From the NCBI GenBank assembly GCA_934371135.1, contig CAKRNO010000004.1:39987-103986 (forward strand): DNA of 64,000 bases, written 5' to 3'. Position numbers and translations under genes: made by a program. Below, piece after piece: positions 57,889 to 64,000 of the stretch; position 1 is the first letter of the stretch, and the number at the start of each line of letters is the position of its first letter. Below the pieces are notes generated by a model that was not told the DNA's origin, did not search any database, and saw only the letters and a program-made list of their open reading frames with translations. Source of the DNA: an uncultured Eubacteriales bacterium. GTDB lineage: Bacteria; Bacillota; Clostridia; Oscillospirales; CAG-272.

Positions 57889-58662
57889 TCAGCGCAGCTT
57901 CTGCATACGGAGCCAGAAGCGCATGGCGGTCTTCTGCGAGACGAGCCGACTCCCGAGGTGGCACAGCTTGACATAACCGCTGAAGACGGACATATCGCGC
58001 CCGCGGCGGGCGTCGCGGAGCGCCTTTTTCGCCACCTCATGCGGGTCTGCCATGTGCGGATACCGTCGGGCGGTTTTATCCGCGCCGATGTCGCCACGGG
58101 CGAAGAAACCGGTGTTGATCCAGCCGGGGCAGACGGCGGTCGCCGTGATGCCGCGGTCGGCGAGCTCCACGTTCAGGGCGCGGGTGTAGTTCCGCACAAA
58201 CGCCTTGGTGGCGGCGTAAATGTTCAGGTAAGGGAGGGGCTGGAAGGATGCCTGCGACGCGATGTTCAGAAGATGCGCCCCCCGCGGCATATAGGGCAGG
58301 GCGATGAGCCCCATCCGGACCACGGCGGAAATGTTGAGGTCGATCATCCCCATGGAATCCGCGAGGGAGATGTCGTTATAGGCGCCGAATTTCCCGTAGC
58401 CGGCATTGTTGACGAGGTAGTGCACCTCCGGCGTCTCCTGCTCCAGTGCCCGGCTGATGGTGGTGAACGCATCTGCTTCCGTGAGGTCGAGGGCAAAGGG
58501 GCGTATCCGGTCGCCGAGCGCCTCACGCAGGGCTCCGAGCTTGGCTTCGCTCCGGGCGATCGCCCAGATCTCGTCGAGCTCCTCCCCGGCGAGCAGCTCC
58601 GTAAACGCTTTGCCGAGCCCGCCGCTCGCGCCGGTCACAATCGCGATTTTTCTGGATGCCAT
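57889..58662 (-). CDS. Short-chain dehydrogenase/reductase (SDR)
   Basis: The 257-residue cytosolic NAD(P)-dependent oxidoreductase has TGASGGLGKAF (residues 10-20), the conserved NNAG, a catalytic serine in NIASQAS and YAATK (Tyr-x3-Lys). The C terminus continues with a hydrophobic/basic tail typical of the DltE/YqjQ-like classical SDRs. The substrate is unknown. The ATG at 58662 has GGAGGT about eight bases upstream; the earlier open frame is not conserved-looking. It is transcribed alone from its own promoter. Confidence 0.9.
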   Translation of the reverse strand: MASRKIAIVTGASGGLGKAFTELLAGEELDEIWAIARSEAKLGALREALGDRIRPFALDLTEADAFTTISRALEQETPEVHYLVNNAGYGKFGAYNDISLADSMGMIDLNISAVVRMGLIALPYMPRGAHLLNIASQASFQPLPYLNIYAATKAFVRNYTRALNVELADRGITATAVCPGWINTGFFARGDIGADKTARRYPHMADPHEVAKKALRDARRGRDMSVFSGYVKLCHLGSRLVSQKTAMRFWLRMQKLR

Positions 58663-58693
58663 GAGAGGTACCTCCGTTTTATGGGTTATATTC

Positions 58694-58722
58694 ATCATAC
58701 CGCATAACGACGAGAAAGGCAA
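58694..58722 (-). promoter_or_regulatory. Promoter of the SDR gene
   Basis: On the minus strand TTGCCT (58722-58717) and TATGAT (58699-58694) are spaced by exactly 17 bases, about 30 bases before the start codon. Confidence 0.62.
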
Positions 58723-58770
58723 GAGCTGCCGCTCCGTGCCGCCGCGACAGGCGGCAGAAAGCCGAAAGAG

Positions 58771-58812
58771 AGAAAGAGCAGGGAGGAGCCTTGTTTTTCG
58801 GGCTCCTCCCTG
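58771..58812 (-). terminator. Intrinsic terminator of the iscS-iscU operon
   Basis: The stem CAGGGAGGAGCC / GGCTCCTCCCTG with a ten-base loop (58779-58812) is followed on the minus strand by CTCTTTCTCTCTTTC. Confidence 0.75.
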
Positions 58813-58864
58813 TTATAATGCCCGCTTCCACGCGGGATAGTATCCCCCGACAGAGGGGAAAGAA

Positions 58865-59320
58865 TCACTTTTGCTCGGCGTCCGCAGGGACATCATGTGC
58901 ATGGCAGCAGGCACAGTCACCGGAGCAGAACTGCTCGGGGTCATACGCGATGCCGTGCTTGTCATAGTAGTCCTTGACTGCTGCCTTGACGGCTTCCTCT
59001 GCGAGGACGGAGCAGTGGATCTTGTGTGCCGGCAGACCGTCGAGGGCTTCCACCACCGCTTTGTTCGAGAGGGCGAGCGCCTCGTCGATGGATTTACCCT
59101 TGATCATCTCGGTCGCCATGGAGGAGGTCGCGATGGCGGAGCCGCAACCGAAGGTATTGAACTTCACGTCCACAATGATCCCGTCGCGCACCTTGATATA
59201 CATCTTCATGATGTCGCCGCAGACGGCGTTACCGACCTCGCCGATCCCGTCGGCGTCATCCATCTTACCGACGTTTCTCGGGTGCTGGAAGTGGTCCATG
59301 ACTTTTTCGCTGTATAGCAT
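58865..59320 (-). CDS. iscU: Fe-S cluster assembly scaffold (IscU/NifU N-terminal type)
   Basis: The 151-residue scaffold receives sulfur from the cysteine desulfurase encoded upstream and builds the Fe-S cluster. The ligands are Cys34 with Asp36 (AVCGD), Cys59 (FGCGSA) and Cys103 (HCSVLAEEA). The extra C-terminal tail CSGDCACCHAH (residues 132-142) adds four cysteines and two histidines not needed for scaffold function. It is 36 bases downstream of iscS, on the same transcript. Confidence 0.95.
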   Translation of the reverse strand: MLYSEKVMDHFQHPRNVGKMDDADGIGEVGNAVCGDIMKMYIKVRDGIIVDVKFNTFGCGSAIATSSMATEMIKGKSIDEALALSNKAVVEALDGLPAHKIHCSVLAEEAVKAAVKDYYDKHGIAYDPEQFCSGDCACCHAHDVPADAEQK

Positions 59321-59356
59321 TTTTATATCTCCTTTATAAAGGCTTGTTCCTGTATT

Positions 59357-60544
59357 TCAGATGAGGTGCGGCTGCTTGCCGGTCTCGAGGTTCTCCCACA
59401 CCGGGGACATATTCCTGAGATAGGTGACGATGCCGGGGACGGTCGCGAGGATGTGATCGACGTCCGCATCCGTGTTGTATTCCGAGAGCGAGAGACGGAG
59501 CGAGCCGTGCGCAATCTCGTGCGGGAGTCCGATGGCGAGCAGAACGTGGCTCGGGTCAAGAGAGCCGGAGGTGCAGGCGGAGCCGGAGGATGCCTCGATG
59601 CCGTTCATATCCAGCATGAGCAGGAGCGATTCACCCTCGATCCCCTCAAAGCAGAAGTTGACCGTGCCGGGGACGCGCTGCTGTCTGTCACCGTTGAGGC
59701 GGGAGTGCGGGATCTTCGAGAGCCCCTCGATCAGCCGATCACGCAGGTGCGTGATCTTCTCTGCGTTTTCTGCCATGTGGGCGACCGATTCCTCCAGTGC
59801 CGCCGCCATGGAGACGATGGAGGGGATGTTCTCGGTGCCCGCGCGCTTGCCGCGCTCCTGCGCGCCGCCGTCGATGACGTTCGAGAGCAGGATGCCGCGC
59901 TTTGCATACAGGACGCCGACGCCCTTGGGACCGTGGAATTTATGGGCGGAGAGCGACAGCATATCGATGTTGTCATCCTTGACGTTCACCGGGATGTGCC
60001 CCACTGCCTGCACGGCGTCGCAGTGGAACGGGACTTTCTTTTCACGGCAGATGGCGCCGATCTCACGGATGGGCTGTATCGTGCCGATCTCGTTGTTGGC
60101 GTACATGACCGAGACGAGGCAGGTGTCAGGGCGGATCGCCGCGGCAATCTCCTCGGGGCGGACGATGCCGTTTTCGTGGACGTCCACCAGCGTGATCTCA
60201 AACCCGTCCTTGGCGAGGCGGTCGAGCGTGTGCAGCACCGCGTGGTGCTCAAACTTGGTCGAAACGATGTGCTTTTTGCCTTTCTTGGCACCGTTCCGCG
60301 CGGCGGAAACAATCGCCTGGTTGTCTGCCTCGCTCCCACCGGAGGTGAAATAGATCTCCTTCGGGTCGGCACCGAGCAGGGCGGCGATCTTTTCTCTCGC
60401 GCCCTCCAGCACCGTCTTGGCTTCCTGTCCCACCGAGTGCAGGCTGGACGGATTGCCCCACACGCGCTCGGTCGTTTCGAAAAGTGCCTTTTTTGCCGCG
60501 GCGCTCATTTCGGTCGTGGCGGCGTTATCTGCGTAAACCAACAT
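59357..60544 (-). CDS. iscS: Cysteine desulfurase (NifS/IscS type)
   Basis: The 395-residue PLP enzyme takes sulfur from cysteine for Fe-S assembly. It shows YADNAATT at the N terminus, the PLP lysine in SAHKFHGPKGVG (Lys202), RAGTENI, and the persulfide cysteine in SSGSACTSG (Cys324) on a long mobile loop, as in group I desulfurases. Length is normal. It is first in an operon with iscU, and its promoter carries two inverted repeats of the type also found at iscR. AAAGGAG lies six to seven bases before the ATG. Confidence 0.97.
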   Translation of the reverse strand: MLVYADNAATTEMSAAAKKALFETTERVWGNPSSLHSVGQEAKTVLEGAREKIAALLGADPKEIYFTSGGSEADNQAIVSAARNGAKKGKKHIVSTKFEHHAVLHTLDRLAKDGFEITLVDVHENGIVRPEEIAAAIRPDTCLVSVMYANNEIGTIQPIREIGAICREKKVPFHCDAVQAVGHIPVNVKDDNIDMLSLSAHKFHGPKGVGVLYAKRGILLSNVIDGGAQERGKRAGTENIPSIVSMAAALEESVAHMAENAEKITHLRDRLIEGLSKIPHSRLNGDRQQRVPGTVNFCFEGIEGESLLLMLDMNGIEASSGSACTSGSLDPSHVLLAIGLPHEIAHGSLRLSLSEYNTDADVDHILATVPGIVTYLRNMSPVWENLETGKQPHLI

Positions 60545-60561
60545 AGTCGGCTCCTTTTTGT

Positions 60562-60584
60562 ATTCCTATCTTTTCCGTAGGGAT
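60562..60584. promoter_or_regulatory. IscR-type operator 2 in the iscS promoter
   Basis: ATTCCTAT-N7-GTAGGGAT reaches into the -10 element and the start-site region of the iscS promoter. It resembles the repeat at the iscR promoter (61992-62013). Confidence 0.55.
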
Positions 60585-60611
60585 TGTACCATAGAATTCC
60601 CATAATGTCAA
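60583..60611 (-). promoter_or_regulatory. Promoter of the iscS-iscU operon
   Basis: On the minus strand a perfect TTGACA (60611-60606) and TACAAT (60588-60583) are spaced by 17 bases, about 40 bases before the ATG. Confidence 0.82.
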
Positions 60612-60618
60612 TAGGAAA
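60596..60618. promoter_or_regulatory. IscR-type operator 1 in the iscS promoter
   Basis: ATTCCCAT-N7-ATAGGAAA covers the -35 element of the iscS promoter. Its arms match the iscR-promoter repeat in seven of eight positions each. Confidence 0.5.
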
Positions 60619-60675
60619 TACGGTGCCGGATTGTGATATTTTCGTGAACCGGGCGGGCGATCTTCCGCCCCCCGC

Positions 60676-60704
60676 AAAAAAACGCTCCCCCGAAGGGGAG
60701 CGCG
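60676..60704 (-). terminator. Intrinsic terminator of the iscR-cysE operon
   Basis: On the minus strand CGCTCCCC / GGGGAGCG with a TTCG tetraloop is followed by T7, just after the cysE stop codon. Confidence 0.92.
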
Positions 60705-60706
60705 CG

Positions 60707-61528
60707 TCATTTTTTCCGATAGACGACGGTCGTGCCGGGTCCGACCGAGTGCGTGAGCCACACGTTGCCCCCGATGGTCGCTCCGTCTCCGACGGTGGTG
60801 GAGCCGCCGAGGATGGTCGCGCCCGCGTAGATCACGACGTGGTTGCCAATGTTGGGGTGCCGCTTGATGTTCTTGACCGGGTTGCCGTCCTCATCCGTTT
60901 CAAAGCTCTTGGCGCCGAGCGTAACGCCCTGATAGAGCTTGACATGGTGCCCGATCACCGTCGTCTCGCCGATGACGATACCGGTCCCGTGGTCGATGAA
61001 GAAGTATTCGCCGATGACGGCGCCCGCGTGGATGTCGATACCCGTTTTCTCATGGGCGTATTCGGTCATGATGCGGGGCAGGAGCGGGACGCCCAGCCGG
61101 TACAGCTCGTGCGCCATACGATAGATGGAGATGGCATAGAAACCGGGGTAACAGAGCAGGATCTCCTCACGGCATTTCGCCGCGGGATCCCCGAGATAGA
61201 GCGCCTCGATGTCCTTGAGGAGGAGCGCCTTGATGGTCGGGAGCGCCGCGAGAAAAGCGTCCGTCAGTGCCGCGGGGTCCCCTCCTTCGTCACGGAAACG
61301 GAGGGCGGCGGCAATCTCTCCGGTGAGGTGCGTCCCGACGCGGTCGAGCAGCTCCCGCGGGGCGGGTGACCCCGCGCGGCGGTAATAACCGGGGAACAGG
61401 AGTGCCTGGAGATCCTTGACGATGTCGATGACCGCATTGCGGTCGGGCGCCGGTGCACCCGGAGTGTGCGGGGTCAGCCGGCTGTCACGGTCAAGCGCCG
61501 CGAGCGCAGTCAGAATGTCATTATTCAT
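60707..61528 (-). CDS. cysE: Serine O-acetyltransferase
   Basis: The 273-residue enzyme makes O-acetylserine, the precursor of cysteine. The N-terminal helical domain is followed by a left-handed beta-helix of hexapeptide repeats at about 160-265, with the hallmark FFIDHGTGIVIGETTVIG and GVTLGAKSF. It starts 11 bases after iscR with AAGGAG five bases upstream. Its place between an IscR-type regulator and a desulfurase operon links cysteine supply to Fe-S assembly. A terminator follows. Confidence 0.95.
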   Translation of the reverse strand: MNNDILTALAALDRDSRLTPHTPGAPAPDRNAVIDIVKDLQALLFPGYYRRAGSPAPRELLDRVGTHLTGEIAAALRFRDEGGDPAALTDAFLAALPTIKALLLKDIEALYLGDPAAKCREEILLCYPGFYAISIYRMAHELYRLGVPLLPRIMTEYAHEKTGIDIHAGAVIGEYFFIDHGTGIVIGETTVIGHHVKLYQGVTLGAKSFETDEDGNPVKNIKRHPNIGNHVVIYAGATILGGSTTVGDGATIGGNVWLTHSVGPGTTVVYRKK

Positions 61529-61539
61529 AAAGCTCCTTA

Positions 61540-61965
61540 TCAAGCCGGGGGGATATGCCCCGTAATCAGATCATGGATGGAGATTTTGGACAGGTAGTCG
61601 TCGATGACGACCTCGAGCCGCTGCCACATGGGCAGGGTCAGACACATATCGGCGCGTTCGCAGGTGACGCCCTCCGTGCCGCAGTCGGGGCACGCCATCA
61701 TAGCGAGCGATCCCTCGGTCACGCGGATGATTTCGCTGACGCGGATATCGGTCGCGGGGCGGGCGAGGCGATAGCCCCCCTCCTTACCGCGGCAGGAGGT
61801 GACGAGCCCGCCCTCCCGCAGAAGCGAGGCGATCATCTCCAGGTATTTCATGGAGACGTGCTGGCGCCCGGCGATTGCTTTGAGGGAAATATTGCCTTGG
61901 TCCTCATGCTGTGCAAGATCGGTGAGGACGAGGAGCGCGTAACGCCCCTTTGTGGAGATCATCAT
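61540..61965 (-). CDS. iscR: Rrf2-family regulator (IscR-like)
   Basis: The 141-residue protein has the Rrf2 N terminus ISTKGRYALLVLTDLA, a winged helix with the recognition segment VSMKYLEMIASLLREGGLV, and four cysteines (92, 95, 102, 108 in CPDCGTEGVTCERADMC) able to hold an Fe-S cluster. It should sense Fe-S status or sulfur and control itself, cysE and iscS-iscU. GGGAGG lies eight bases before the first ATG; a second ATG follows one codon later. The promoter -10 is embedded in an inverted repeat. Confidence 0.9.
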   Translation of the reverse strand: MMISTKGRYALLVLTDLAQHEDQGNISLKAIAGRQHVSMKYLEMIASLLREGGLVTSCRGKEGGYRLARPATDIRVSEIIRVTEGSLAMMACPDCGTEGVTCERADMCLTLPMWQRLEVVIDDYLSKISIHDLITGHIPPA

Positions 61966-61991
61966 GACGGATCCCTCCCACTGAATTGGAT

Positions 61992-62013
61992 ATCCCTATA
62001 ATATCATAGGAAT
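61992..62013. promoter_or_regulatory. Rrf2/IscR-type operator at the iscR promoter
   Basis: ATCCCTAT-N6-ATAGGAAT overlaps the -10 element (one mismatch between arms). Similar ATTCCTAT/ATAGGGAT repeats occur twice at the iscS promoter, so this is the best candidate binding site of the regulator encoded here. Confidence 0.6.
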
Positions 62014-62026
62014 TAGAAAAAAGCAA
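61998..62026 (-). promoter_or_regulatory. Promoter of the iscR-cysE operon
   Basis: On the minus strand TTGCTT (62026-62021) and TATTAT (62003-61998) are spaced by 17 bases, about 33 bases before the iscR start. Confidence 0.7.
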
Positions 62027-62178
62027 GGAAAACCTCTCAAAAAAAGCGCCGCCGGAGCGGCGCTGTGCGGGTGGGAGAAAAGACCACACGGGCGGCATCG
62101 TGCACACGGGAGAAAAAACTGCGGGGGTCGGTATTCTGCACGCGGCGCCGGTGCGGAACCCCCTGCCGGGAGGTGCTG

Positions 62179-62853
62179 TCAGAGCACAAAGAAGAAGATG
62201 GAGAAGAACTGGAGGATGGAGCCGACGAGGACAAACAGGTGGAAGACGGCGTGAAAGCCGCGGCGCCGTGCGCCGAGCACATAGAGGACGGCGCCTGCGG
62301 AGTAGGCGATCCCGCCTGAGAGGAGCAGGAGGAAGCCCGCCTGCCCGATCTCACGGATGACGGTCGGCGCCTGCACGATGATGCACCAGCCGAGCAGTAG
62401 GGTGGCGATGTTCGAGAAAATTTCATACCGTTTGAGGTCGATGGCGTTGAGGGTGATGGCGAGGACGGTGAGCCCCCACACAATGCCGAAGTAGACCCAC
62501 CCGAGCGCAGGAGAGGCGCGGCGGAGGGTACAGAGACAATAGGGGGTATAGGAGCCGGCAATCAGGAGAAAGACGGCACAGTGATCCATGACCTGGAACA
62601 CCCGCTTGCCGAGCAGGCGGGCGGGCAGACCGTGGTAGATGCTCGACATGACATACAGCGTCATCATGGACACGCCGTAGACGGCGGCGCTCACCACTGC
62701 CCACGCGTCGCTGCGGATAGCGGCGAACACGATGCAGAGCGCTGTCGCGATGACAGAGAAGCCACCCCCGACGATGTGCGAGATCATATTGAATTTCTCC
62801 TCGGCGGGAGAATAGGAGGGGAGCACCCGGAGGGCAAGAGGTGTGCGTTCCAT
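62179..62853 (-). CDS. Hemolysin III / PAQR-family membrane protein
   Basis: The 224-residue integral membrane protein has about seven hydrophobic helices. Family motifs are EEKFNMISHIVGG at the N terminus, SSIYHG after helix 2, DHCAVFLLIAGSYTPY in the middle, and the C-terminal FHAVFHLFVLVGS with two histidines. These place it in the bacterial YqfA/hemolysin III branch of PAQR proteins, whose members are probably zinc-dependent membrane hydrolases. Hemolytic activity should not be assumed. The ATG at 62853 has AAAGGAA about eight bases upstream; the much longer open frame upstream is not conserved-looking. Confidence 0.9.
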   Translation of the reverse strand: MERTPLALRVLPSYSPAEEKFNMISHIVGGGFSVIATALCIVFAAIRSDAWAVVSAAVYGVSMMTLYVMSSIYHGLPARLLGKRVFQVMDHCAVFLLIAGSYTPYCLCTLRRASPALGWVYFGIVWGLTVLAITLNAIDLKRYEIFSNIATLLLGWCIIVQAPTVIREIGQAGFLLLLSGGIAYSAGAVLYVLGARRRGFHAVFHLFVLVGSILQFFSIFFFVL

Positions 62854-63272
62854 TTCCGTTTTCCTTTCTTGTGGGTTCTTGTTCGGTGCGTTTGTCGTGT
62901 GGCGGACCGCCGTGCGGTCGCTTGCGATGCTGCCATTCACTATGTGGTAAAGGCGCTGTCCGTCAACCCGTTGCGTGACGACCGGACGCGGCTTGGCGCG
63001 CGGCACCGCTGTCTGCGGGATGCCGGGGCGGAAATACGGTCCATCGCCGCGGCGGCTGACACAGACCATTCTCGCCTTTCGTCATTATTTTATGCGCAGG
63101 CGGGCAGGGAGTCACCCGAAAGGCACGACTGCACGGGTGAAGGAAAAGAGAGGCACAGGCGAGGGAAAAGAGAGACGGGTAGAACGGGAAACGGGGGTGT
63201 CGAATTTGCGGAGAGTGGAGGTCGAACGTGCAGAGAGTGACAAAAAATGCGCAAAAATACGGCTCCGCGCGG
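62854..63272. other. Gene-free interval between divergent genes
   Basis: About 420 bases hold no convincing frame on either strand. The only weak signal is a TTGACG (62966-62961) facing the hemolysin III gene without a good -10. The stretch 63110-63220 is purine-rich (GGAAAAGAG, GGGAAACGGGG). Confidence 0.45.
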
Positions 63273-63301
63273 TTGACAAGGCGGGAAATGTGTGGTAAGA
63301 T
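63273..63301 (+). promoter_or_regulatory. Promoter of the XRE-membrane gene
   Basis: A perfect TTGACA (63273-63278) and TAAGAT (63296-63301) are spaced by 17 bases, with TGG before the -10. Confidence 0.8.
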
Positions 63302-63335
63302 AGGAAAAACATTTCGGGGAAGAAAGGAGACGGCT

Positions 63336-63950
63336 ATGGCACGGACGATGGAAGAACTGAAAACGATCATCGGGGAAAACCTCGTGCGTCTGCGCCGCGG
63401 CGCCGGTATGACGCAGACCCAACTCGCCGACAAGCTGGGATATACGGACAAAGCGGTCTCCAAATGGGAATGCGGCGACGCTGTCCCCGATATTTGGGTG
63501 CTCACCCGTGTCGCGCAGGAGTTCGGGGTCACGGTGGATGACCTGCTCACAGTCCATGAGGCACCCGCCGAGGAGGAGACTGTGCAGCGTATGCCGCGCC
63601 GCCGTGCCATCATCACCGTGCTCGCCGCCCTCCTGGTGTGGCTCATCGCGACGGTGGCGTTCGTTATCTCCTCCATCGTTGCGCCGCAGCTCCATTACAC
63701 CTGGCTGCTGTTCATTTACGCAATTCCTCTGTCTGCTTTGGTCATTTTCATTTTGAGCTGTGTCTGGGGGCACCTCATCCCGCATTACATTTTCCTGTCG
63801 GTGCTGCTCTGGGGGACGATCCTGTCCGTATTTCTCTCCTTTACTTGCCTCCTGCCCGTCCATTCGATCTGGATGGTATTCCTTATCGGCATCCCCGGGC
63901 AGACCATCATCATCCTCTGGCCCGCCATACGGCGCCGCCGGCGGAAGTGA
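63336..63950 (+). CDS. XRE-family regulator fused to membrane helices
   Basis: The 204-residue protein has an N-terminal Cro/C1-type helix-turn-helix (residues about 10-70: LVRLRRGAGMTQTQLADKLG, KAVSKWECG) followed, after a short linker, by about four membrane helices (about 90-112, 119-142, 147-170, 174-196) and a basic C terminus. Such membrane-bound XRE regulators are common in Firmicutes and are thought to sense envelope state; the signal and targets are unknown. AAAGGAG lies seven bases before the ATG at 63336. Its own strong promoter lies upstream; the window ends 50 bases after its stop with no further gene. Confidence 0.9.
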   Translation: MARTMEELKTIIGENLVRLRRGAGMTQTQLADKLGYTDKAVSKWECGDAVPDIWVLTRVAQEFGVTVDDLLTVHEAPAEEETVQRMPRRRAIITVLAALLVWLIATVAFVISSIVAPQLHYTWLLFIYAIPLSALVIFILSCVWGHLIPHYIFLSVLLWGTILSVFLSFTCLLPVHSIWMVFLIGIPGQTIIILWPAIRRRRRK

Positions 63951-64000
63951 TCCGGCGTCGGAGCTCCGCGGAAACCGAAAATCACGGCGTTGTGCCCGGA

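Noticed and set aside
62938..62966. A possible promoter for the hemolysin III gene
   Set aside because: TTGACG is acceptable but the -10 candidates (ATAGTG, CATAGT) are poor, so I do not call it.

Overview
The window is G+C-rich bacterial DNA with strong AGGAGG-type ribosome binding sites, sigma-A-type promoters (TTGACA/TATAAT), lipobox lipoproteins anchored to a single membrane, an Rrf2/CysE/NifS/NifU-type Fe-S locus, a flavodoxin-DUF3793 pair and LuxS. Together these point to a Gram-positive Clostridia-type Bacillota, probably gut-associated; this is inference from gene content. I see no tRNA, rRNA, CRISPR array, integrase or insertion sequence.

Layout. 0-8.4 kb is a patchwork of small housekeeping units: the 3' part of prfC, a higBA-type toxin-antitoxin pair, a small lipoprotein with a zinc-type motif, a mini XRE regulator, a HAD phosphatase, a YgjP-type metallopeptidase, an operon of FAD oxidoreductase-luxS-mtnN, and a GNAT acetyltransferase. 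8.4-9.4 kb is gene-free.

9.4-55.1 kb is a 45-kb surface-protein island in three transcription units. (1) A monocistronic 3280-residue lipoprotein with InlB-type repeats and a very long BspA-like leucine-rich-repeat (LRR) array. (2) A rightward operon of about 16 kb: a membrane protein with an InlB-like ectodomain, a MoxR AAA+ ATPase, a DUF58 protein, two membrane-anchored von Willebrand A (VWA) proteins, an LRR lipoprotein and a 1699-residue InlB-repeat lipoprotein. (3) A leftward unit of about 19 kb that meets it tail to tail at 35.8 kb: an InlB-repeat lipoprotein, a complete oligopeptide ABC transporter (oppABCDF) with unusual insertions, a lysine-rich small membrane protein, a 2351-residue subtilisin-LRR fusion and another LRR/InlB lipoprotein. 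A plausible reading is that MoxR/DUF58/VWA proteins assemble or monitor the exported lipoproteins, the LRR and InlB proteins bind host or community surfaces, the cell-bound subtilisin degrades proteins, and Opp imports the peptides. The components are known families; the combination is the candidate new system.

55.4-64 kb returns to smaller units: a flavodoxin, DUF3793 and AraC-regulator locus with a 31-residue membrane peptide, an SDR oxidoreductase, the Fe-S operons iscS-iscU and iscR-cysE whose two promoters share an ATTCCTAT/ATAGGGAT-type inverted repeat, a hemolysin III/PAQR protein, and an XRE regulator fused to membrane segments.
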